Source: Mucilaginibacter rubeus
Lineage (GTDB): Bacteria > Bacteroidota > Bacteroidia > Sphingobacteriales > Sphingobacteriaceae
Length of the DNA: 64,000 bases
Reading direction: 5' to 3'
Assembly: GCF_014643835.1 (NCBI RefSeq)
Contig: NZ_BMKD01000006.1
Location: 385,883 to 449,882, forward strand
Under the pieces are notes generated by a model. That model was given only the letters and a program-made list of their open reading frames with translations, was not told the DNA's origin and did not search any database. Below, in pieces: positions 29,401-36,621 of the stretch; within the stretch, counting starts at the first letter, position 1; each line of letters begins with the position of its first letter. Both the position numbers and the translations under genes were made by a program.

Positions 29401-30617
29401 ACCAGCCTGTAAACAATCTCATTAAGCCATTTCTGAAAATTGTTAACCAGGATTCTGTCGCCATTAATTTAAACGAACTGACCATGAGGTATTGGTTTAC
29501 CGCGGAAAATTATGCCGGGATCAATTCGTGGATTGATTATGCCCAAATGGGGAACAGTAACGTTACCATGAAATATGTTCAGTTACCCAACCCGCGCACA
29601 GGCGCCCTGGGTTATATAGAATATGGTTTCCTGAATAACGGCCAGCTCAGCGCAGGCGGCAATTCCGGGGTTATTCAGTCGAGGTTTGCCAACCAGGACT
29701 GGTCAAACTTTTCGGAGGCCGATGATTATTCATACCTGCCATACACCGGGAGCTATGCCGCAAACAGCCATATCACCCTTTACCGCAACGGGCAGTTAAT
29801 TTACGGTACCGAGCCTGCTGCAGTTACAGCTACCACGGCTTTTACTGTATCTTATCAAAACCAAAATCAAAGCACTTCCGGAAATACGATCAGTACCTAC
29901 CTGGCGCTTAACAATACCGGAAACGTGCCTGTCAATTACAGCGATCTTTCCGTTCGTTATTGGTTTAGCCGCGAAGGCACAGCAGGATTGAATTTCTCGG
30001 TAAGCTATGCCAAACTGGGCAACAGCAAAATCAACAACCGGTTTGTTACTTTAAGTCCCCCTTTAACCGGGGCAGACACCTATCTTGAATTAACCATCGA
30101 TCCATCGGCCGGTTCGCTTTACCCCTTAAGCAATACCGGTAACATTCAATACCAGGTTAATAAAACAGACTGGTCGGCATTTAACGAGGCCAATGATTAT
30201 TCGTTTGCTGCTAAAGCTGCTATGGCGCTTAACAGCCATATTACCGTTTACTATAAAGATCAGCTGATTTATGGAACTGAACCTACATTGCTCAGCAGCA
30301 ATTCGCTGGCTTCAACCATAGGTCAAAAAACCGGTATTGTACAGGATAACAGCGCACCTATCGGTACTGTTCAAAACAATGTGATCTACCCAAACCCGGT
30401 GGCTGCACGCAGCTTCAACATTAAACTAACGCCCGACCTGGAGCAGAAAGAGATCAACCTGGTTATCCGGGATAATTTTGGCAAGGTTATGCAAAGCGGC
30501 AGGTATCGTGGTTTTGGCGGTAACCTTGGGGTTCAGTTAACCCGCTCGTATATGACCGGTGTTTACTTTGTTCAGATCAACAATCTGGCACCATTGCGCA
30601 TGATAGTAAGCCCATGA
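23448..30617 (+). CDS. Giant modular T9SS-secreted protein with alginate-lyase-like catalytic domain
   Basis: A 2389-residue protein, far longer than a typical lyase. Approximate order: signal peptide 1-35; alginate-lyase-like alpha/alpha-toroid domain 36-370 (RDDHWRVQ at 250-257 and GYASYWTGWGIQ near 307-318 are candidate active-site regions); beta-sandwich 395-555; putative Ig (He_PIG) 560-642; two fibronectin-III-like modules 650-820; autotransporter-associated strand repeats 825-1345 (GGNNTYSGGTIL, TGNQAYSGTTTIKNGTYLL); a second He_PIG 1348-1428; a third FN3 1430-1513; LamG-like 1518-1725; three MBG/Ig-like repeats 1726-1971; two CBM3-like modules 1974-2123 and 2130-2279 (each with RYWF and HIT-Y/LY-LIYGTEP); T9SS sorting domain 2310-2389 (VIYPNPVAARSF). 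The cargo is probably anchored or released at the cell surface to degrade an acidic polysaccharide. A terminator follows. Confidence 0.87.
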   Translation: MKKLFTLCNYLTGTHRQIRVLLFSLSMFVTMGVCAQPFVHPGVAFNRADLDQLKANISREPWLSGYNAFKNDSHSQLGYGQKGPFATVTRAPNLNNSAWIDDMQAVHNLAWMWWFTGDSTYARKATNMLDAWAVTNTTWGGGESMLDIGDYAQYWGVGAEILRCTFPGWTAANTQHVKNYFANVLFPTSWVPSPLRDANKGAIQLKIALAASVFCDDVTRFNQAVEVYRMDAGGGMRNSLPGGEVGDSGRDDHWRVQAAALAWGAEVAYKQGADMFAELDNRVLAIGELYHKYAFDGAAMTFIPLGGYASYWTGWGIQPGARVGDMTNLIYSAYAVRKGIPTPNTDRMRAALMQPGATNYSPAGGNFLYLKSSDTSTAVKLPQVYYPADHVQPVSNLTNIDIGNTGLAGSAAYNNGVWTLQGAGTSTSNAFSFNFKKISGDAGLVVKVENMSLNTGGCGVMLRQSLAPGSAFYDIFLKATGGAGNHYQPKAPWWLKIERVGTRIFTYHSQDGISWTGLGCWYSATGFPTDLYAGFYTLSSNNSALNTATFSNVAYSQSAPAGSPEISSATTATATSGAPFSYNIVASANPSSYSATGLPSGLSIDAVTGIISGTPTTLGQSEITIAATNASGTGTATLMLNVVNNQAPAAPASAAAAVVNATQINISWVASANATSYSVKRSSSSTGPFTTIQSGITNTSYIDASPVPEVNNYYVVTALAGTLESGNSNVIFSSVPPAAPAQPAAVNKNKEVDLSWNTAAGAATYNVKRATISGGPYATVANVSTTAYADLNVSNGSPYYYVVSSVGQTKESSNSAETFGVPGSSTSTWSQQPESDSLTLASNWQENATPVNPAIITFQNSADTVLTNDIPNLVASRIQFNANAGSYTIDGAAIHLRNDLVNNSSGYQTLKIPVTLDTLLNVNTPNVSGTVVLTGQITGSGSLLKNGIGFLYAGGNNTYSGGTILNGNGQSWPPVYGMEVSGTSTGAPSAPTSGPLGTGKITMNGGALFSANGDATLYNDIEIAAGKTSYFYQTSNALNLYGRLTGSGTIIQDGNVYAGLHLFADNSSFTGYFVSKLRSGNSRTRFEVPQSGSANASWNLDANGNDCQGIMFPTGTISFGALSGRGAIRTDGGGSPTISIGALNITTTYGGTMTGSMNVEKVGTAILTFTGNQAYSGTTTIKNGTYLLNNDPNSGTFTSPVVATAGTFGGSGKSTSSATIGTGSGIGAVLAPGNQAIGIIKVGTLTMNADATYKAELSTSSATNDKVSTAVVNLVNQPKLQITAIDSTSLAQGSSFTIIDNTGSAAISGTFKGLPELAPVTVGSFTLRISYKGGTGNDVVLLDDRPLPVIITSAPTDTTLIGKPMTYTVTGIKSPNHFSASGLPAGLQIDSLSGKISGTPTESGTFNVSLSAGNGSTTGTSTLVLTVLSSAVNSLTVAAGDAKNILEWQSLPGYSYNVKRSTTSGGPYTALGSVSNLTFTDSNVSNGTTYFYVIAPADSTGEGTKSTEVVAKPNAGQRDFYQFDEVSGSKGIDAWGANHAALAATASRAAGKYGKSLLLDGSANAYATLPAGIFSTLNDFTISAWVRMDAISTWMRVFDFGSSTTQYMFLTVQAGVTNGQSTIRYATKNGSAAEQNINYNYTFPLNTWTYLAVTRAGTTTTLYINGTSVASSTNITIKPSALGSTTQNYLGKSQFADPMFKGSIDNFKIYGRALSSTEIAADILGDQTITFASFSGKTFGDADFVPLATVSSGLAVSYSSSDTTVASVINGNIHIKAAGTTTITASQAGNSSFKAATSINQSLTISQNAQTITFNAIPAKTVADSDFAAGAVASSGLAVSYSSSDSTVVQIAGGKLHITGAGTAVITASQGGNANYLAASPVTQTLTVNKLSQSISFAALPLSRPGDADVSLNATATSGLTVVYTSSNLNVATIINNKLHIVGAGSSAITAQQGGNTRFDTTASSKTFIVLPYNVQVQSSDGDNNQPVNNLIKPFLKIVNQDSVAINLNELTMRYWFTAENYAGINSWIDYAQMGNSNVTMKYVQLPNPRTGALGYIEYGFLNNGQLSAGGNSGVIQSRFANQDWSNFSEADDYSYLPYTGSYAANSHITLYRNGQLIYGTEPAAVTATTAFTVSYQNQNQSTSGNTISTYLALNNTGNVPVNYSDLSVRYWFSREGTAGLNFSVSYAKLGNSKINNRFVTLSPPLTGADTYLELTIDPSAGSLYPLSNTGNIQYQVNKTDWSAFNEANDYSFAAKAAMALNSHITVYYKDQLIYGTEPTLLSSNSLASTIGQKTGIVQDNSAPIGTVQNNVIYPNPVAARSFNIKLTPDLEQKEINLVIRDNFGKVMQSGRYRGFGGNLGVQLTRSYMTGVYFVQINNLAPLRMIVSP

Positions 30618-30667
30618 TTTTAGCTAAAAGCAGAATGCACAAAGCTTAAAGCTAAAAACTTTAAAAC

Positions 30668-30706
30668 GCAAAAAGGGATGGCAGGGTTGCCGTCCCTTTT
30701 GCTTTT
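30668..30706 (+). terminator. Rho-independent terminator after the giant gene
   Basis: The stem AAAAAGGGATGGC with GCCGTCCCTTTT (about 30670-30682 and 30689-30700) is followed by a T-run, about 60 bases past the stop at 30617. The A-rich left flank may let it also act for the convergent gene at 30754. Confidence 0.75.
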
Positions 30707-30753
30707 ACAGAAATTCCCTTTACCCCTGACAGAAACGCTTGGTGTATTAAATA

Positions 30754-32133
30754 TTAATACTCGGTAGCCCCAATATCAAAAGCCGTACCCGATGGGCGTA
30801 CAGCATTATAAAAATCAAATTTTATGCCGTATGATAAAACGTTTGCCCCCTGATCAATAAGCGGCGATGACGGTTGTAAATGGAAATCATCTCCGTTATA
30901 ATCTACAAACCCGCAAACACTTACATCTGTGTTTATATAATTATTTGATTCGGTAAGTTTAACGCTGGTGCTTTTTAAAATTATCGGCTGTACCGATGCC
31001 GATTGTATGATAGCATTATTAATAACGGTATTCATGGGGATAGTTTCGGAGTTTAACTTTATACCTCCTAAAACAGAGCCCACAATGGTATTATTGATAA
31101 ACTGAAAATCCGGGCCCGGCGTATACCGTGAATCAGCAAAAATACCGTAAGCTTTTGAGTCAATAATATAATTATTGAATACCTGGTTATCCCCAAGGCC
31201 AAGAACAATGATGCCGTTGCCGGGCGCATTCTTAACCAGGTTGTTATAGCATTGTCCGCCGGTACCTTCTCCTATTTGTATGCCATTATTTTGATAAGAA
31301 GCAAACGGACTTATCCCCGGATTTTTAACGGTGTTACTATAGATCATGCACCCCGACGTAGCACTGCCAACCTGGATCCCTTCGGCACCGGTAGAGTCAA
31401 CAAGGTTTTTGTAGATCCTGGCATTCACGATATCGTGAGGTAAAACTGTACCGCAGGAAGTTGAAACGCCATTCTGATAAAAAGAATTTCCTATATAAAG
31501 GCCCTCCCCTCCTGTTTTGTGAACGTAATTATCATGAATTATTACATTACTCATGGTAAAATTGCCCCGCCAGGTTGCAGCGTCGCATGTTGGATCGGTT
31601 TTTGCCATGATCCCCGCAAACCCGCTGTTACGCACCTCAACATTCGCGATCTCAAAGTCCGAGCTCAGATAGTCCATCGTCATACCGATGTTGCCGCCGT
31701 TTATATCAAACCCGTACTTAATTGAGGAAACGCCATTTCCCATTACCTTAAAGTACTGGCAGTTTTGTGTCTTAAATGCATACGAGGCGGTAGTTTCAGC
31801 AGTGAATGACACCCTTCCGCCCTGGTTAACAATTAAGATAGGAGCGGCGGCTGTACCTTTAAAGTTTTTAAGCAGCAAAGCCCCGCGTTCACCGGCGGGA
31901 ATATATATTATAGCCCCCGCGGGGATATTTGTACCGTCAACCATCCATTCGGTAGTTTTAACGGTATAAGTATAGGTAGTTACCGGCCTGGTTTTCAAAA
32001 TTTTCAGTTTTCCATCCTGCTCCGGAATTGAACTTGCCGGTGTTTCAATTTTGTTTATACTTTTTGAACACGCAAAGCATGATATTACCAGCATACCAGC
32101 TATCATGCTTAGTAAGTAATTGTTATTTCCCAT
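30754..32133 (-). CDS. Right-handed beta-helix repeat lipoprotein
   Basis: A 459-residue lipoprotein (signal to VISC, lipid Cys19, then CSKSINKIE, typical for surface or outer-membrane lipoproteins). Residues about 90-430 are PbH1-type parallel beta-helix repeats with many N-x-I/V-Y-N-N turns (NVIIHDNYVHKTGGEGLYIG, IYKNLVDSTGAEGIQVG, GIIVLGLGDNQVFNNYII). This fold is shared by pectate/alginate lyases and NosD-like proteins. No clear catalytic Lys/Arg constellation was recognised, so it may be a lyase, an epimerase or a binding protein. It converges with the giant lyase-like gene and follows the HTCS gene on the same strand. Confidence 0.8.
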   Translation of the reverse strand: MGNNNYLLSMIAGMLVISCFACSKSINKIETPASSIPEQDGKLKILKTRPVTTYTYTVKTTEWMVDGTNIPAGAIIYIPAGERGALLLKNFKGTAAAPILIVNQGGRVSFTAETTASYAFKTQNCQYFKVMGNGVSSIKYGFDINGGNIGMTMDYLSSDFEIANVEVRNSGFAGIMAKTDPTCDAATWRGNFTMSNVIIHDNYVHKTGGEGLYIGNSFYQNGVSTSCGTVLPHDIVNARIYKNLVDSTGAEGIQVGSATSGCMIYSNTVKNPGISPFASYQNNGIQIGEGTGGQCYNNLVKNAPGNGIIVLGLGDNQVFNNYIIDSKAYGIFADSRYTPGPDFQFINNTIVGSVLGGIKLNSETIPMNTVINNAIIQSASVQPIILKSTSVKLTESNNYINTDVSVCGFVDYNGDDFHLQPSSPLIDQGANVLSYGIKFDFYNAVRPSGTAFDIGATEY

Positions 32134-32437
32134 TTATTAATCTGAAAGAGTTTTGATAATCAACCATTCCCTGTTATGCGGAACCGGCAGTTCTACGTTA
32201 TTTTTTCACATATTGTTGCCCGCACAATTAAATCACCCGCTTGCAGCGTTCAGGGGCTTCGGTAATAAACAAGAATTGTAAAAAAGAGGGTTGCTTTAAT
32301 AGCACATGGTTGCATAGGCTATCGCCGATGCAAAAGGCTTGCAGTTTATAACTGAGTGGAATTACCCTCACGGACGCCCATATGATTATATAAGGACCAT
32401 TGCCGCTGACTTAGCCTGATAGTCCATCCTGGTAAGA
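32134..32437. other. Intergenic region, no gene seen
   Basis: About 300 bases between the HTCS stop and the beta-helix gene start (both minus). No open frame or terminator with a T-run was recognised; it probably holds the beta-helix gene promoter. Confidence 0.4.
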
Positions 32438-35400
32438 TTAAACCTGTTTTATTTTACTGCGCTTAGCCTGCTGATATTCAGTGGGTGTTGTACCGAATTG
32501 TTTCAGGAAATTACGGCCCAGGTGTGATTGAGAACTGTAACCTACCATGTTGGCTACTTCGTAAATTTTATAATCACCTTCTTCCAGTAACTGCGCGGCA
32601 GCCTTGAGGCGGGTGATATTGATAAGCTCGTTAATAGTAAGATTGGATATAGCTTTAACCTTGCGGTACAGCGTTGGCTTACTCATATTCATGAGATTGG
32701 CTATCTGCTCTACATCAAGCTCGGCGTTTTGGATGTTTTTGTAGATAACACCGTTTAGCTTATCCAAAAAGCTTTCATCAGGTTTTGAGTAGGCCATCGA
32801 CTTGATATGCGCCAGCGGCGAGCTCGCAAAATGCTCCTTAATTTTATTACGGTTAATAAGCAGGTTAGCTATCTGCACCTGCAAATGTTCGGGTGAAAAC
32901 GGTTTTTCGATATAGGCATCGGCACCAACTTCCAGTCCTTCAATTTTACTTTGCAGGGTATTTTTAGCAGTGAGCAATATGATAGGGATGTGGCTGTAAT
33001 CGAAATTGGTTTTAATGGTTTTGCACAGCTCAAACCCATCTATTCCCGGCATCATTACATCGCTTATAATAAGCTGGATGTTCTCGATGGCTATCATATC
33101 CAACGCTTCCTGTCCGTTAAGGGCTTTAATAACCGAATATTTGTCGCTCAGATCATCCGAAATAAAATCAAGTATTTCAGGGTTATCATCCACTAAAAGT
33201 ATAACTGGTTTCATAAAGTCAATATTCTCCTCTCTGTTACTTAGGTCTGCCTGCTCATATTCATCGGGGGTAATATGAAGGTCGAATTCTTTTTCCTGGT
33301 GAACAGGCAAAGTAAGGTTAAATATATTAAAATCGTTAATAGATTTATTCAACACCAATAAGCCCTTATGCAATTCGGCTAACGAGCGCGATAACGAAAG
33401 TCCTATCCCGGTGCCAATTTGTTTTTCCGACCCTTTCATCCTGAAGAAAGGCTCAAAGATCTTTTCGCGCATTTCGTAAGGGATCAGGTGCCCGTTATTC
33501 CTTATTTCGATGGTAAAGGTAGGGTCGTTAACCGGGTGATCAAGCAGTTCGATCTCAACAACAGAAGTGCTGTATTTGATGGCATTACTGATGAGGTTAC
33601 TCATTATTTTGGTAAACGCTTCAATATCAACATAGGCATAAACGGTTTTAACCGGATGTATAAAGGTATAACTGAGGTTCTTTTGTTCGGCCATGGGCTT
33701 AAACCGCAAAAAGGTATCGGCAAGCAGATCCATAATATCGGTTTTAACAAAGCTGAGGCTAAAGCCATTGGTTTCGGTTTTTCTGAAGTCAAGCAGCTGG
33801 TTGGTAAGATCGAGCAGCCGGTTGGTATTCTTTTCCATGATCTTCAGGTTGTTTTGAATATCCGGAACATGCTCCGCCCGCCTGATCACTTTTTCCATCG
33901 GCCCTTTAATAAGCGTTAAAGGTGTACGGATTTCATGGGCCACGTTGGTGAAAAATTCAATCTTAGCATTATAGATCTGTTTTTCCTTATCATTTTCAAG
34001 GGTTTCGATAATGCGCTTATTTTTTTCGCGGGTTTTACGGTGATAGCTTCTGAGCAGGTAGTAACCTGTTAGTAAAAATAACAGGCAGTAAGCAATGTAT
34101 GCCCAAACGCTTTCCCAAAAAGGAGGTGCTATATCAATTTCAATACTTGTTTCTTTTTGGGTCCAGATGCCGTTATTGTTTGCCGCTTTTACTACAAAGG
34201 TGTAATGTCCGGGCTGCAGTTGCGTAAAATAAACTTTTCGGTTGCGTTTAAGTTCGGTCCAGCCTTTATCCAAACCTTTCATCGTGTATTTATATTGGGT
34301 CATTTCGGGCGATGGGAAGCTCAGCGCAGCAAAATCAATACTGAATGAAGATTGGTTATAATTAAGGTTGATCTTTTTTGTGGTGATGATAGATTGTTTT
34401 AATAATGAATCGGCACCATTAACAGAGATCTCTTTATTGTGCACCTGGAAACCGGTTATATAAACCGGGGCTATAAAGTAATTCTGCTTAAAACTGGCAG
34501 GGTTAAAGCTAACCATACCACGCACACAACCAAAGTACATGGTACCGTCGGCATCTTTAAAAGACGAGTTGTAGTTAAACTGGTCACTTAATAAACCGTT
34601 GGCTTTTGTATAAATTTTTATGCTCCCGGTATTATCATTAAAGCAAACCAGCCCCCGGGTAGTGCTGATCCATAGGTTTTTATGGCTGTCTTCTTCCAGT
34701 CTGAAAATGTAATTGCTCGGAAAGCCGTTATTGGTGTCATAAAACTTATAGCTATCCGCTTCGGGATCATATCTCCATAAACCCAAACCTTCGGTAGCAA
34801 ACCATAGTTTGTGGTTACTATCCTCAAAAACGCCGTTAACCGTGGTGGTGTTAAGCACATTTTTAACGGGGTAACGATAGTTTAGCTTAGTGCTTGTATT
34901 GTTTGCCGGATTGTAGCAGTAAATACCATCCCTTACGGTGCCAACCCAAATTTTGCCCTTATGGTCTTCGGTTATGGCGTAAATGAAATCATATGGGGGT
35001 AATTTATCTATCAGGGTAAAATCCTTGCTTGCCAAATTATACCTGTAAATGCCACGGGTAGTACCAACAAAAATGAGCCCGCTGCGGGTTTTGCAAAAGC
35101 AAATTATAAAGTTGCTTTTGAGGTCATTATTTCTGCTTCCGGCCAGGTAAACGCGTTCAACCTTGCCGGTTTTAATGTTCATGATATCCAGTCCCCGTTC
35201 AAAAGTACCTACAAACAGTTCATTGCCTAATGCTAATATACCGTGGATGTTGGTATTGGAGATGCTGGCACTTCCGCCGGGATTATAATGGGTCCAGGTG
35301 TTATCGGGAGCCAATTTGTTTAACCCGTTATCTTCGGTGCCCATCCACAGGTTGCCATACATGTCTTTGGTAATTTCGCGCACCACGTTTCCTTTAAGGG

Positions 35401-36427
35401 AATTTGGCTCAGTGTCGGGGTAAAATTTGTTAAAGGTTGAATATTGTTTAGGGTAATAGTTGAGGCCGCCAAAATAAGTGCCTGCCCAAACCCCGCCTTC
35501 CGAATCCTTATAAAGGCAATAAACGGCATTATCCGATATGGAGTAAGGGTCATTGAAATGCTTTCTGAGATTAAGAAATGTGCCCTTTACCGGGTCATAA
35601 ATAAATACGCCCGATTCTGTGGCTATCCAATATTCTGTATCGCTGTATTTTAAAAAATCGCGCACGTAAACAGCCGTTTTATCCGGGTTGTAGTTAAGCA
35701 GGTCCTTGTAGGTATAGGTTTCAGCATTAAATTCCTTAAAACCATGACTATTGGTACCTACAAATATTTTGTTGTTACCGGCATAATAAATCTTCTCAAT
35801 AAACTTTGAGGTAACTTTATCAGTTGGCTTAAACACGTTGTAAGCGGTAAAAGTGCGGCTTGCCCGGTCAAATTTCTCCATTGCGCCGGTTGAAGAAGAA
35901 GCCCACACTGTACCATTAATGATTACTACAGACGTAGCCTCAAAATGCTGCGAAGGCCAGTAATCAGTTCTTTCGCCGGTTTTTGTGTTATATCTTATTA
36001 ATGAAGCTCCGGCTACAAACCAGCAATTATCATGTTCATCAAAAGTGATACTGCGCACACCGTTAATATTTGCCGTATTGATATGTGTAAATGTTTCTGA
36101 CAGGGGATCATACTTATCAAGGCCCTCGTCGGTACCTATCCAAAGCGTACCTTCTTTATCAAGGCACAGGGTATGCACCATGTTGTTGGAGATGGTGCTC
36201 TTATTTGCAGGGTTATGTCTGAACGTTTTAAAGGTATAACCATCAAAACGGTTCAGGCCGTCCTTAGTACCAAACCACAAAAAGCCGCGCCTGTCCTGCA
36301 TGCTGCAGTAAACGGTATTATGCGATAACCCATGCTCAACCTGGTAATGCTTGAAGTAGTAGGTCTGGGCATTGCAAATACCGCATGATACTGTAAAAAA
36401 TAATAGAAATATGTATAGTGGTTTCAA
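32438..36427 (-). CDS. Hybrid two-component system protein (HTCS), divergent from susC
   Basis: A 1329-residue HTCS. Signal peptide ends CGICNAQ; then propeller repeats from YQVEHGLSHNTVYCSMQD onward, a Y_Y_Y domain, a membrane helix (about 775-797), HisKA AHEIRTPLTLI (His831), HATPase ([11 protein letters not shown] and GTGIGLSLSRS, with an unusual RNNGHLI where DxGxG is expected), a receiver with Asp1123 in LIISDVMMPG, and an AraC output domain (about 1232-1325, RLKAAAQLLEEGDYKIYEVA). No ATG fits: the signal peptide begins at a TTG at 36427, and a TAnnTTTG box lies only 17 bases before it. Divergence from susC makes it the likely activator of the 36622-52528 operon group. Confidence 0.94.
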   Translation of the reverse strand: MKPLYIFLLFFTVSCGICNAQTYYFKHYQVEHGLSHNTVYCSMQDRRGFLWFGTKDGLNRFDGYTFKTFRHNPANKSTISNNMVHTLCLDKEGTLWIGTDEGLDKYDPLSETFTHINTANINGVRSITFDEHDNCWFVAGASLIRYNTKTGERTDYWPSQHFEATSVVIINGTVWASSSTGAMEKFDRASRTFTAYNVFKPTDKVTSKFIEKIYYAGNNKIFVGTNSHGFKEFNAETYTYKDLLNYNPDKTAVYVRDFLKYSDTEYWIATESGVFIYDPVKGTFLNLRKHFNDPYSISDNAVYCLYKDSEGGVWAGTYFGGLNYYPKQYSTFNKFYPDTEPNSLKGNVVREITKDMYGNLWMGTEDNGLNKLAPDNTWTHYNPGGSASISNTNIHGILALGNELFVGTFERGLDIMNIKTGKVERVYLAGSRNNDLKSNFIICFCKTRSGLIFVGTTRGIYRYNLASKDFTLIDKLPPYDFIYAITEDHKGKIWVGTVRDGIYCYNPANNTSTKLNYRYPVKNVLNTTTVNGVFEDSNHKLWFATEGLGLWRYDPEADSYKFYDTNNGFPSNYIFRLEEDSHKNLWISTTRGLVCFNDNTGSIKIYTKANGLLSDQFNYNSSFKDADGTMYFGCVRGMVSFNPASFKQNYFIAPVYITGFQVHNKEISVNGADSLLKQSIITTKKINLNYNQSSFSIDFAALSFPSPEMTQYKYTMKGLDKGWTELKRNRKVYFTQLQPGHYTFVVKAANNNGIWTQKETSIEIDIAPPFWESVWAYIAYCLLFLLTGYYLLRSYHRKTREKNKRIIETLENDKEKQIYNAKIEFFTNVAHEIRTPLTLIKGPMEKVIRRAEHVPDIQNNLKIMEKNTNRLLDLTNQLLDFRKTETNGFSLSFVKTDIMDLLADTFLRFKPMAEQKNLSYTFIHPVKTVYAYVDIEAFTKIMSNLISNAIKYSTSVVEIELLDHPVNDPTFTIEIRNNGHLIPYEMREKIFEPFFRMKGSEKQIGTGIGLSLSRSLAELHKGLLVLNKSINDFNIFNLTLPVHQEKEFDLHITPDEYEQADLSNREENIDFMKPVILLVDDNPEILDFISDDLSDKYSVIKALNGQEALDMIAIENIQLIISDVMMPGIDGFELCKTIKTNFDYSHIPIILLTAKNTLQSKIEGLEVGADAYIEKPFSPEHLQVQIANLLINRNKIKEHFASSPLAHIKSMAYSKPDESFLDKLNGVIYKNIQNAELDVEQIANLMNMSKPTLYRKVKAISNLTINELINITRLKAAAQLLEEGDYKIYEVANMVGYSSQSHLGRNFLKQFGTTPTEYQQAKRSKIKQV

Positions 36428-36443
36428 AATAATCAGCTTAACG

Positions 36444-36451
36444 CAAATATA
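36444..36451 (-). promoter_or_regulatory. -7 box (TATATTTG) for the HTCS gene
   Basis: A perfect TAnnTTTG box on the minus strand, 17 bases before the TTG start. No TTG at the -33 position was found, as might suit an activated or weak promoter. It would give a very short leader of about 10 bases. Confidence 0.45.
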
Positions 36452-36621
36452 GCCAATCTATTGCAGCGTTTCCCTTCTCCCGAAAATTGATACTTTTTGA
36501 CTAAGTATTGATATGATTTGGTTAAGCGCCGGGGCCAAAATCCTTTTTCTTTACAACATGATTTTAGATATGTCAATTGTACATTTTTAAAATCAAAACT
36601 TAACCAATTAATAGATCATTT

